Of a stretch of DNA of 23,094 bases, positions 10,097 through 19,488 are shown in pieces; the stretch's first letter is position 1, and each line of letters begins with the position of its first letter. The notes beneath the pieces are model-generated. The model was not told the DNA's origin, did not search any database, and saw only the letters and a list, made by a program, of their open reading frames with translations. The stretch is from contig JAPMOS010000368.1 in NCBI GenBank assembly GCA_027972325.1, positions 1 to 23,094 of the forward strand, given 5' to 3'. The position numbers were made by a program, and so were the translations under genes. This DNA is from Paratrimastix pyriformis. Lineage: Eukaryota; Preaxostyla; Paratrimastigidae.

Positions 10097-11389
10097 TCAT
10101 TTTTGTTTTTGCAGAAAACCGGACCGGAAAACTGCGGGACGGGGGCGGTGGTGGGGATGGTGGGGTTGGGGTGTTTTATTCTGGGGCGCGTGACGCCGGC
10201 GATCAACGACGGGGACCAGAGCGCCTCCCGCAGCAGGGAGCGGGGCATCGAAGGTGGCATCGTAAGGCCGCAGCTTGTTGCGCCCGTAGACCTTGGGAAT
10301 GCCCGGCTTGACCCGATCCTCAAACTCGATGACGTAGGTGCCGTTACGCATGCGTTCCGCCACCCTCCCGGACCAGCAGAACCTGCCAATGCCGGGCCGG
10401 CGCCATTTGGCAGGCGGGGCGACCATGACGCGAGTCCCCTCCTCGATGGTCTCTTGGTCCTTGTTGCGGCGCCGCTCAATGTAGCCGTACTCGCGGTGCC
10501 GGTAGAACGCCACGGCCTCCTTGATTTGGCGCACCTCCGCGGCCGTCAGGTTGGCGAACTTGTCCGGCAGCTGGGCCATGTCGCCCAGTTGTTCGTACTC
10601 GGGGAGGTAGAGCGCCATCATCACAACCGGGCGTTGCTGGAAGACCGAAGAAACCGTGGCCGTGTTGTACAGGTGCACGGCGGGCTGCAGGAAGGGTTGC
10701 CACGGCAGCTCGCGGTTGGTGGCCGGCACGATACGCATCTTCATCACCCGGTTCTTGATCTTCTTGACGGCGTTCTCGGCCTTCCCATGAGACTGGGGGT
10801 AGTACGGCCTCGACCGGTGGTGCTCCATGTGGACCCCGGGCAGCAGGTTCTTGTTCCTGAGCGGGTTGATGACTGTGAAGAGCAAATCCGAAACGCACAG
10901 AACAGACGCGATCCACTCGGCCACGCGCTGGTTGACGAACTCGGTCCCATTGTCGGTCACGATCCGGGTGGGGAGCAGATTGGGCTCGTCGCTGGTGAAC
11001 ACACGACTGAGAAGGTCGGTCACCTCCTGCCCGGTGGCCTTCGTCTCCCATGTCGCGGCGGCCCACATGTAGCTCGTGAAGTGGTCCACCAGGACGCAGA
11101 ACGCGCGAGGCGGCTGGCAGCTCATCTCGAAGCCGCCGCAGTCGAGCTCGACCACCTCGAGGGGCCGGTTGACCACCAAGGCGTGGTACTTGGGATGCTC
11201 GTACGGACGCTCGGCACTCTGGCACTGGCCACACGTCCCGATGATGTCCCGCGCAAGCTGATCCACGCCATGAATGTAGAAGAGGCCCTTCGAGTAGGCA
11301 ATCAGGGCATCTCGGTTGAGGTGCCCCTGCTGGACATGCAAGCGCCGCAGCAAGCGCACACGGCGGGCAAGCGGGTAGATCACGGGCAC
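10097..11389 (-). mobile_element. Retroviral-type integrase (rve, HHCC plus DDE core)
   Basis: A 430-codon open stretch. An HHCC zinc-binding domain comes first (HVQQGHLNRDALIAYSK, then CGQCQ). A DDE core follows, with VELDCGGFEM (first Asp), RIVTDNGTEF (second Asp) and PQSHGKAENAVKK (Glu). Last is a C-terminal SH3-like DNA-binding segment (GTRVMVAP..., YVIEFEDR...VYGRNKLRPY) and a Pro/His-rich tail. The enzyme joins element DNA ends to a target. It faces the RT element on the other strand and so does not belong to it in any simple way. Ty3/Gypsy, Ginger and Polinton-type integrases share these features, and I cannot choose among them. This stretch looks whole across the catalytic core. Treated as a virus-like element part. 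Confidence 0.88.
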
Positions 11390-11547
11390 CCAGATGGGCC
11401 GATCGCGGATCTCGTGGTCGAAGCGGAGCCGCTGCAGAACTCCCGCTCGACGCGGTACAACCCTTCATTGGCGTGTTTTAGACAGTTCGACCGGTAACTG
11501 CGTGATCCTTCCCGAACTGGAAAAATGAGACAAAGGGGGGGCATTGA

Positions 11548-11826
11548 TCATGACCCGAAAAAACCAAAAAACAGACGTTCCACCCCGGTAAGGATCAGGT
11601 GGATCCCCCGCGCCGTCCGGTCGTAGCTTCCATAATCTGCCACATCACCATCGTCTGCTGCTACATCAACCACGACGTCAATCTCGGCGGCTTCTGCGGG
11701 GTCCAGGTCTCCAAGGGCTGGCTCTTCGGCCTCCTCATGTGCCGCCTCGTCACCATCATCACCTCCGAAAAATAACTCCTCCTCAGGAAGCGGTGGAGGG
11801 AGGTCGTCAACTTCGATTGGCTCCAT
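11548..11826 (-). CDS. Acidic ORF upstream of the integrase
   Basis: Ninety-two codons, extremely rich in Asp, Glu, Ala and Pro (EVDDLPPPLPEEEL, then long DGDEAAHEEAEEPALGD-like runs), ending with RTARGIHLILTGV. There is no catalytic domain. It lies on the same strand, about 160 nt before the start of the integrase stretch, so it may be an acidic leader of the same gene or a separate small gene. Acidic disordered regions often bind histones or transcription factors; that role is inference. Confidence 0.4.
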   Translation of the reverse strand: MEPIEVDDLPPPLPEEELFFGGDDGDEAAHEEAEEPALGDLDPAEAAEIDVVVDVAADDGDVADYGSYDRTARGIHLILTGVERLFFGFFGS

Positions 11827-12030
11827 ATCAGAGGCGCCACAGGAGTGGCTATCACCCTGGTCATGCAGCCCGTCCAGCGAGCACTACTCCCGGTCCCAGA
11901 CCCCCTCCGGGTCCCGATCCCGCCCCGGTGGCTTGTTGTTCAATCGAGGCAATTTCTCGATGTATCGTGTTTCTTAGAAAAAAACAAACCAAAAAAAAAT
12001 CAGGATCGAAAAGAGGGATTGTATTACAAG
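11827..12030. other. Spacer after the ParB-methyltransferase gene
   Basis: About 200 bp between the stop at 12031 and the acidic ORF. On the minus strand it contains T-rich runs ending in ttctaag and a further gggagtag, which look like possible 3' splice sites, and A/T-rich sequence that would suit a 3' UTR. Nothing firmer is seen. Confidence 0.35.
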
Positions 12031-15000
12031 TTACGGCAAGTCCTCGATTTCCTCGGGCTGAAGGTCCGCGCCCAAAGCATCCGGACTGAGCGGGTCCAGC
12101 AGCGGGTTGAGCTCGTCGGAAGGAGGAGGCCACTGATAAGGCTGATCATCGGGAGCGGGGATGAGGGGGCCTCTTGGTCGTCTTGAAGCTCGAAGGCCTG
12201 CTCTTGTTGTTGTTGCTCGGCGGTGGTGGTCTGCTCGGAGGCCTGCTCTTCTTGTTGAGGCGGGGCAGGTTCTTCTTGAGGGGGAGCAGAGGAAGATGCA
12301 GGTCCCATTCGTCGACAGGGGTGCAACGACGTTGCAAAGCTCCGTCTCGTGGGCTTCGAGGGGCAGGTATGCTTCGTCCTGCCGGTGCACCAGCACCGGA
12401 GGCACGTGGCCGATCATGAGGCTCTCCACTGCAGGCGCCCGGTCAATTAGATCAACGCGCGTTCCGGTGGCCTCTGCCGCCAAGAGAGCTGGCCCACAGC
12501 CGCAGAAGCAGTCCAACACAGGGCCCGGCCCTCCGTAGCGGCGGAAGAGGTAGACGTAAAGATCGGCCGGCTTGGCGAAGCGGGCCTGCCCCGCCTGGTG
12601 CCGCAGGTAGACCGCGTTGGTGCGCGGGTTGGCCCGGGCGTTCATCTCGGCCAACTTCGCACTCGGAGAAGGGCACAGTACATCCCAGCGCCAGTTGACG
12701 GGCCCCTCGTGGCCTCGCTGGAAGACCTCGATGGGCAGCTCCACCTCCTCAGGGCGGGGCTCCCGGTGAGAGCGACGGCCGGGGTTGGCCTCCTCGAGGT
12801 AATCTGCGCGAAGAAGTGATGAAGAAGGACAAGTTAAAACCAATTGTCTCGTGAAGGGAATGAATCACGGACTTCCCAGATGGCACGAATTCGGTGATCG
12901 CTCACGAAATTGAAGCACTCGAGAGCCGGCGTCCATTGCTGGGACAAGTTGGCCTCGGTATCCATCACAATGATGGTACCATTGGGGCAATGAACGAGTC
13001 GAGGTACTGGGCCAGGGATCCGTAGTCCGGGGTGGGTCTGTCTCGAGGGTCGTCGGTAATGCCCCAGGGAGCATCCAACACGGCCAAGGTATACAGTGTC
13101 TATTGAATGAAACGAGGATGTTAGTGGGGATCCAACAAGTTGGAAACTGCAGACACGGCCGGGATTATCCTTCGCGCGAAACAAGATCGCTTCGGCATCC
13201 CCGCAGTAGAACCGGGCCAAGGTTTTCCCATGAGGGATCGTGGCCCTCCGCGGGTGCGGAAAGCAGCTGGGGGCCGGAACGAGGCGCAGCGGACGCGGGC
13301 TTGGTGGTGGCCTGGGCGACTGACGCTGCGGTGGCTTGGAGTGTTGTTGCTGGGCCTGGGCCGGGGTCTGGGGTTGAGGCTGAGCCGGCTGGGGCTGAGG
13401 CGACGGCTTGGCCTGGGGGCGGGCTGCGGCGGCTTGGCCTGGGGGCGGGCTGCGGTGGCTTGGCCTGGGGGCGGGCTGCGGCGGCTTGGCCTGGCTGGCT
13501 CGGGGCTTGGCTTTGGGCTCGGGCTCGGGCACCGGTTTCGACGAAGGCTGGGCTTCCTCGGTGGCCGACTCCGGTGGGAGTGCAGGCCTTGACCTCATAC
13601 TCGTCATCGGCCTCCGCCGCCTTGGCCTCGGCTTCGGAGGTCGGCTCGGCTTGGGAAAGAAGCGCCTTCAGGGTGGCCCGCTTGGCCGGCTCTGACTTCG
13701 GCGGCTCTGGGTGCTCGGAGGCGGCTTCCTCCCGGAGTGCCCGCCTTTCCTCACGTAGTTCCCGGTCGACGGTCTTCAGCATGCGCTTGCTGGCACGGGG
13801 ATGTCGTGGTGGCCCATCTCCTCCCAGAGCCGGGCGTACGGGCAGTGCTCGGGCATCAGGTAGTCCTGCATTGCCGGTGGCAGTTGTGCCGCGCACCACC
13901 CCAGCCAGTAGCCGAGGACCAACTCGAACTCGGAGAGACGCCGGCCGTCCATGAAGGTGATCTCTTGGGGCATGTTGCCAACGTCCGTCTCGTTGAGGCG
14001 CTCGAACGGGCAGCCCAGCTCACCCAGCTCCTCGGAGAAGGCCGGGAGTCGAACCTTGCCCTTGCGGAATGGGAAGGGCCGCACGTTGAGGCAGTTCATG
14101 AAGGCAAAGGTCTCGGTCCGGACGAGATGGCACCGCAGGATCTCCCGGGCGGCCTCGTCGGGGGCAGGTAGAGGACGGGGGGTGGTCTCCGGCGGCCACC
14201 TCAGCTGCATCGTGGGCCTCGAGCAGCATGAAGGTCTGCTCGGCCTGCCGAATGGGCTTCTTGAGATCGGCCGCTGCAGTAGAGGTGGCCTCAGAACCAC
14301 TGAACGACCCCTCCAACATGGCGCGAGCAAGCCACCGATTCATCTCCGCATCCCTGGCCTGGCGGGCAGGACGTGAGCGGCAGCGTGGAAATGGTTGGTG
14401 CATGCGGACCTCAAAGATGCGCCACAGGTTCGTGGCTGACGGCTGTCGCTCAACCGGGAGCTGGGAGAGGGCACACAGCATCTCCAGGGAGAAGCACTCC
14501 AGAATCTTCACAAGCTTGGCCGGGGCGTCTTCGCCTTTGGGGAAGTGCAGCTCCTTGAGGGCGGGTTCCAAATGTGTGGCAAAGTCAGGATCCTCACGGA
14601 TGTAGCGCTTGGGGGCCTGATAAGGGCGGGAGGTGGGGTGATGATAATCAATAGACGGGAGACGACAGACTTGGAGGGATGCACGCTTGAGGTTCAGCAG
14701 GACGTCGAAGGTGCTGCTTCCAAACCGCGCGTCGTGAGTAAGCAGGTTGACCCGATGTTGCAGCTCGAGCATGGCCTCCGGATCGAGAGTGTTGTAAACG
14801 GCCACGTCGATGTAGTCCTCCTTCAGGTGCTGTGCAGGGGAAGAGGTGCGTTGTTATGAGGGCGGAGACAACGTGCAAGAGACCTGCCGGATCTGGGGTG
14901 TAGCTTGTTGAGCTTCTCCACCCTTTGGCGAAGCTCGGTCCGCTGTTCTGCGGTGATCTCGGGCGGCAACTCGGAGACCCGGCGCGGGTCCACGATGATG

Positions 15001-16529
15001 CGCGCAACCTGGAACCTAGGGGCACGATTAGAGGCCGATCCACCAAAAAGAGCATTGTCAGACCGGTGCGAGCCGTCGACCACCTGGTATCGAGCCTCGT
15101 CCAGGGCCGACGTTTGGACGATTATGCTGAACAGGACGGCCGCTCCCAGCTTCTCGAACCATTCCACAATTGCTCCGAGGCGCTCGTAGGCAAGGGGCCG
15201 GGCGAGGCTCGGGCAGGGGTCGATGGAGCTCAGCAGCACATGGGCCCTCTTGCCGTGGCACTTTTCCGACAGAGAGAGATCGAAGAGCCCCCCAACAACC
15301 CGAACAAAGCGAAAGGAATGTGCAGTCAGTAACTTGTTCAAAAAGGGAAACGATGAAAACAGGTCACGAGTGGTGGGAGGAGGCAGGGTGGCGCGCAAGG
15401 TACGCATTGACGATATCAACGACGGACTGCATTACTTGGCGAGCGGGGTGGGAGGAGGGAGGGTGGCGCGCAAGGTACGCATTGACGAGATCAACGACGG
15501 ACTGCAGTACTTGGCGAGCGGCCTCCGGGAGAAGTCGTCCGGGTCGGTCGGCCGGGCCCGCTTGCGCTCGGCCTTCGCCTTGGGTTCGGGGCACGGCCGC
15601 CCTCGTCCGACGACGAGGAGGAGATCTCCACTGGGGCCGGGTGCTTGTGCCGGTGCCGCGGCCTGGCGTCCTCCTGGGGGCGTCGTCCGAGCCCTTCGCC
15701 TCCGCAGCCTCCTTGGCCTCATGAGGCGGCCCAGGCTTCCGGCGGGCCGGTGGCGGGGGCCGGGGCCGCGGCCTTCGCCTCCTTGGCGGCCTCCTTCTTG
15801 GACTTGGCGGCCACCGGGGCCGCCTTCTTGCCTTCTTCGGGGGCCTCGCGATCCTTCTTGGGCTTGGCGGCCGGGGCCGCCTTCTTGGGCTTGGGCGGGC
15901 TCGGCACATCATCGTCGTCCAGGATTCTGAAATCCAAAAAGAATCAGCTGGGAAGGCCAGAACCCGCTCCGACAGACGGCCGAGCGGCTCCAGTTCCCTT
16001 GTCCTTGTGCTCGACGGCGCCAGAGGCGGGCGTCGTCGGACGGGCGGTCAGGGCGGTCGGGGCCTTCGGGGCGGTAGGGGTCGGGGCAGGGGGCGCTCCT
16101 GGTGCGGTGTGCGTGGCGGCGGGGCGGGAGACCTAACAAAGAACGAATTTAGCACCGAGCCGGAGGTGCGATGCAAATACGGACGAGGGCTCTCGTTCAG
16201 GCTCGTCCTCCTCCCACCGATGTCGAGGAGGAGGTCTTTGCCGGCGGAATCAGGTGAGGACGGCCGGAAAAGGCCGTCAAAAGTCTGTCGAATCAGCTCC
16301 AGATGGTAGGGCGTCATGAGCCCCGCGCCCAACGGCTGGGTGAGGGAGGAGAGGCGTCGACGGAAGCTATGACAACAAGTTTCGGAAAAACGAGGGAGCG
16401 AGTAAAAACAAACCAATTGATCGCCTGGTAACCCTCGGCCCATTTCGGGGGGTCCTGGCCGATCGCACCCTCGCAATACTCAATGGCTTCTTGGGGGGTG
16501 TGGAACTGGTTCCAATCGATCGAGTTCAT
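12031..16529 (-). CDS. Large spliced gene: ParB-like domain plus DNA amino-methyltransferase
   Basis: Read leftwards from MNSIDWNQF at 16529, the gene shows a short N-terminal region (16529-16140), an Ala/Pro/Thr-rich region, a Lys/Ala/Pro-rich region (15926-15720), a 25-residue tandem repeat (15521-15372), a ParB-like domain (about 15330-14890) and a helical middle region without known motifs (14817-13790). An Ala/Pro/Gln-rich linker (13700-13220) leads to a methyltransferase domain (13200-12400) and a Pro/Gln/Glu-rich tail ending IEDLP-stop at 12031. Several frame changes are explained by canonical short introns; a few are not, so the copy may carry errors or damage. ParB-like and methylase domains often occur together in phage and bacterial proteins. 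A role in modifying adenine N6 or cytosine N4 in DNA is inferred. Treating all parts as one gene is also inference from strand, order and introns. Confidence 0.55.
12400..13200 (-). CDS. Methyltransferase domain of the ParB-methyltransferase gene
   Basis: The domain begins with ARFYCGDAEAIL (about 13165-13200), like the GDAxExL start of many N4/N6 methylases. After a candidate intron comes LAVLDAPWGIT, with DAPW at 13064-13075 in the place of the catalytic DPPY/DPPW motif IV. NGTIIVMDTEANL (about 12950-12990) suits the strand after it. Further on, AKPADLYVYLF (about 12540-12575) matches the K-P-x-x-L motif X, and VLDCFCGCGPALLAA (about 12470-12515) matches the SAM-binding FxGxG motif I. The order IV-X-I is that of beta-type amino-methyltransferases. 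Substrate (DNA or RNA, A or C) cannot be read from sequence. DAPW instead of DPPW is unusual. Confidence 0.7.
13100..13154 (-). other. Candidate 55-nt intron in the methyltransferase domain
   Basis: On the minus strand it begins gtctgcagtt and ends ttcattcaatag, with a cactaac branch-like site about 20 nt before the end. Splicing joins AKDNPGR to TLYTLAVLDAPW, bringing the GDAE strand and the DAPW motif into one frame. Confidence 0.72.
14890..15330 (-). CDS. ParB/sulfiredoxin-like domain of the same gene
   Basis: The sequence VLLSSIDP...RPLAYERLGAIVEWFEKLG is followed by hydrophobic strands and ARYQVVDGSHRSDNAL, with DGSHR at about 15063-15077. This matches the ParB box Y-x-V-V-D-G-x-H-R-x-x-A, which binds nucleotide or phosphate in ParB-like NTPases and nucleases. 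FQVARIIVD and a helical ELPPEITAEQRTELRQRVEKLNKLHP segment follow. Adjacent placement to a methylase is a recurrent arrangement in phage genes. The assignment rests on one clear motif and the predicted secondary structure. Confidence 0.58.
15372..15521 (-). repeat. 75-bp tandem duplication, two copies, coding
   Basis: Copies 15372-15446 and 15447-15521 are directly adjacent and differ at three positions that I can see. The period is 25 codons. In one minus-strand frame both copies are open and read ARQVLQSVVDLVNAYLARHP and a near-identical second unit (M for L, I for L), an amphipathic-helix-like repeat. Confidence 0.88.
15720..15926 (-). CDS. Lys/Ala/Pro-rich exon (histone-tail-like) of the same gene
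   Basis: It starts ILDDDDVPSPPKPKKAAP after a candidate intron and continues with repeated PKK, KK and AAP units over about 68 residues. The composition resembles H1-like or HMG-like DNA-binding tails. Non-specific DNA binding is inferred. The frame does not continue cleanly beyond 15720, so the join to the next part is not established. Confidence 0.5.
15927..15977 (-). other. Candidate 51-nt intron
   Basis: On the minus strand it begins gtctgtcgga and ends ctttttggatttcag, with ctgat before the pyrimidine run. It joins HKDKGTGAARP to ILDDDDVPSPP in frame. Confidence 0.65.
16367..16413 (-). other. Candidate 47-nt intron
   Basis: On the minus strand it begins gtttgttttta and ends gttgtcatag. 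It joins WAEGYQAIN to CFRRRLSSLTQPLGAG, and the downstream frame continues as MTPYHLELIRQTFDGLF, all of ordinary composition. Confidence 0.7.
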
Positions 16530-16547
16530 CTGAAAACGGCAAAAAGG
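16530..16547 (-). promoter_or_regulatory. 3' splice-site-like sequence touching the first ATG
   Basis: On the minus strand cctttttgccgttttcag directly precedes ATGAACTCG. A pyrimidine run plus CAG at this place looks like a splice acceptor. The true first exon may therefore lie further right, where repeats now stand, or a 5' leader intron ends here. Confidence 0.4.
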
Positions 16548-16600
16548 CGCGTTAACAAAGGTTAGAACCCGGGGTAAGGTCCACCTCGCGAGTTGAATGA

Positions 16601-17028
<428 letters not shown>

Positions 17029-17273
17029 AAACAGCCCGCTATTTGGCCCTGACCCGCGACCTGGCGGTGAAGGGCTGGACGGTGGAGCTGGTCCCCTTCG
17101 AGGTGGGCTCCATCGGGTTCCTGACACGTTCCTATCATGCCATGACCCGGCTGCTGGGCATTGGCTCCAAAACCCTCTCCACCTCGATCTCTGACACTGT
17201 CCTGCGCTGCAGTTACTGGATCTTCCTGTCCCGGGGCGACCAAGTGTGGACCCCATGGGCGATCCATCTGTAA
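17029..17273 (+). pseudogene. C-terminal end of RLE endonuclease, LINE copy A
   Basis: Reads ARYLALTRDLAVKGWTVELV, then FEVGSIGFLTRSYHAMTRLLGIGS and CSYWIFLSRGDQVW, ending WAIHL-stop at 17273. This is the conserved tail after the ELTVP strand of restriction-like endonucleases in LINEs (GW...FEVGxxGF, ...S.W+). The frame is clean, so the natural C-terminus of this family can be read here. The catalytic part is absent because of 5' truncation. Confidence 0.75.
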
Positions 17274-18052
17274 CTCAGCTGCCTGTCCTGACCCGTGTCC
17301 CTTGTCCCCTGTCCTGTCCCGTCCCCCTTGCTCGTCCCGTCCTTTTGTTTTGCTCGTCCCGTCCCGTGGTGGTGTGTGGCCGGGGGGATCCCCCGGAGGT
17401 GGTGGCACTGCCCCTAGCGCTCCGATCAGTAGGCTCATTCTGGGTGCCACTACACTTTCCGGATCCACCCCGTCTCGTGGGGATGGACCGTTTTCTTTCT
17501 TCGTCCTGTCCCTACTTCTGCTCCCCCCCACACTCTCCACACCCCGGCCCCGTCCCGTCCCGTCCCGTCCGTCCCGTTCTTCACCGTGCCCCTCTGTGCT
17601 ACGTGCGGCCTGTCCTGGTCGTGCTGCCCCTACGTCCCGTCCCTGGTGCGCCGTCCCGTCCCGACCCGTCCCGTTCGTTGCCCGTCCCGTCCGTCGTCGA
17701 TGCTCGCCATCGACATTCTACCTGCGCACCCAATCGAAAAGGTCTGTGTCATATGCTCCGATTGCCCCTTGTCTTGCCTGTGTCGGGGACCCTTTGGCGC
17801 GACACATGCTGCCGTGCGATGTGGTGAGAGCGTGAGCTGTCCATCCACACCATGTGACGGATCCCTTGTGGGTCCTGATTTCCGGTCTCGGATGTTGACG
17901 TGCTCTTCCGCCTGAGCGCTTTGCCGTTGACTGACCCTTGTTCGCTGCCGCCTGCTTGCGTATGTTGGCTTGGTGGACACTGCTTGACTATGGCGCTTCC
18001 CTCGTGGACTGTGCCTACATTTCTTGCGGTGTCTCTCTTCCCTCTTTTCAAT

Positions 18053-18055
<3 letters not shown>
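17274..18055 (+). other. 3' UTR of LINE copy A
   Basis: About 780 bp without a convincing gene, matched by 20163-20944 and 22188-22950. It contains short runs of cccgt pentamers (17551-17580, 17636-17700), a tract that reads as G-rich GGGAC units on the other strand, and ends in the shared gcctacatttcttgcggtg...ccctcttttc sequence. Confidence 0.75.
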
Positions 18056-18135
<80 letters not shown>

Positions 18136-18172
18136 CTACATTTCTTGCGGTGTCTCTCTTCCCTCTTTTCAA
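18011..18172 (+). repeat. 41-bp direct repeats around GT tract 2
   Basis: The segment gtgcctacatttcttgcggt... to ...cctcttttcaa occurs at 18011-18051 and identically at 18132-18172. The second copy runs straight into RT coding sequence of LINE copy B. This may be a target-site duplication, a slippage or recombination scar, or an assembly artefact. Confidence 0.9.
18056..18134 (+). repeat. (GT)n tract 2
   Basis: An uninterrupted GT run of about 79 bp. It is flanked on both sides by copies of the same 41-bp sequence (18011-18051 and 18132-18172, touching the tract), which is the terminal part of the LINE 3' UTR. Confidence 0.97.
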
Positions 18173-19148
18173 GCTCCTGGATGGAATGGACGCCTTTTTT
18201 GGGTGGTCGCGCTGTCTGCGGGCCAAGACCAAAAAGTGCCTGACGTTCGGCATGAAAAAGTTCAGGCGTGATGTCAAGGTGGTGCGGACTGTCACCCCCA
18301 CCACGAGCGCAGAGTACAGCCCGTATGACCCACGCCTGCACATTGGCCCCGAACCGATCCCGTTCCTGGGGGAGCAGCCCTTCAAATGCCTGGGCCGGTT
18401 GATCTATGTGAACCTGAGGGATGACAAGATCCGTGAGAAGGTGTCTGGTGACTTGGGGGGGATGCTGGAAAAGGTGGATGCCCTGTCCCTGTCAGGACCC
18501 CAGAAGGCCTGGCTGTACAACCACGCCATCGCACCACGGATGTCGTGGCCTTTCATGATCTATGAGTTCCCTCAGTCATTTGTGGAGCGGACCCTCATGC
18601 CCCCTGTGAAGGAGCGTCTGAAAGCCTGGTTTGGCATGTCCAAGTGTGCCTCCCCTGACATCCTGTTCCTGGATCGGGCACAGAAGGGGCTGGGCTGTGT
18701 GGATCTGGGCGATCACTTGCGTGCGATGGGCACTGTGCGCTCGCACCTGCTGAAACACTCCTCGGACCTGCGTGTCAACGACCTGTATGCATACATCCGG
18801 GGAGTGGAGTCCCGTGACCGAAAGCGGAAGTTCCGCCCGACCGTCACCCTGGAAACGGCCGAGAGGACTGTCGAGCTGAACCGTCTGACGGAGCTCGGGC
18901 AGACGGGGAGGGCGGGTCTGGGGCCGACCGCAAGAAGAAGCGGACCCCCAGCCCGAGGAGGACGCGGCTGGGCACCGGCACGCGGTCCTGGGGTGGTGAA
19001 ACAGGAACAGAACGAGGCACACAGGAGACACCTGCTCTCGCTGGCTGTGCAGGGCCGGTTTCTGCACTGGGATGAGTGCATGCATCAGGACCTCTCATGG
19101 AGCCGGCTCATCTATGACATGCCCCGGCCCTTGTCAAGTTCTATCTGA
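18173..19148 (+). pseudogene. RT thumb/connection region of RLE LINE copy B
   Basis: About 320 codons open to the stop at 19148. KKCLTFG is followed by PFLGEQPFKCLGRLIYVNL, the LINE thumb motif (usual form KFLG), then LSGPQKAWLYNHAIAPRMSWPFMIYEFP, a signature phrase of RLE-type LINEs (LSGxxKxWxYxxxLxPRLxWPLxIYDFP). A repeated segment of basic helical sequence comes after. The start is set by the truncation at the GT tract; the open frame to its left is repeat-encoded. The last codons before the stop do not fit the family, pointing to a frame change at about 19130. Confidence 0.8.
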
Positions 19149-19441
19149 ATGCCACCCTTGACACTGTCCCTCCCTCTGAACCTGACCCGATGGCGGAAAA
19201 CGGTGGATGACCGTTGCGCACTGTGTGGGAAAGCGCACTGTGGGCTCTTTCACATCTTGAGCTTCTGCGGGAAAGCACTCGAGCAGGGTCGATTCACGTG
19301 GCGTCACAATCACGTCTTGACCCTGGTTGCCGGTGCGATCCGGGACAAGGTGGAGAAATCCCGCACTCTGGCCCCGTCAAGCGGGGCATCCGCTTTGTCA
19401 AGGCCGCTGCTGTTGCGGCTGCCCCTGTCCCTGCCCCTGCC

Positions 19442-19488
<47 letters not shown>

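Larger units (their letters stand above)
17029..18055 (+). mobile_element. RLE-type LINE copy A, strongly 5'-truncated
   Basis: The copy begins abruptly after GT tract 1 inside the endonuclease domain and is nearly identical to 19918-20944 and 21955-22950. It keeps the C-terminal coding part (to 17273), then a long 3' UTR (17274-18055) with CCCGT-type pentamer runs, and ends at the same 3' sequence as the other copies, followed by GT tract 2 (after a short caatcta). Confidence 0.85.

Noticed and set aside
10103-11497. A 464-codon open stretch on the plus strand
   Set aside because: It is exactly antisense to the integrase, whose zinc-binding and catalytic motifs are clear. The plus-strand translation has no family features and is a shadow of GC-rich codon use.
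13103-13954. A 283-codon plus-strand open stretch rich in Gly, Ala and Trp
   Set aside because: Antisense to the Ala/Pro-rich linker of the methyltransferase gene; low-complexity composition only.
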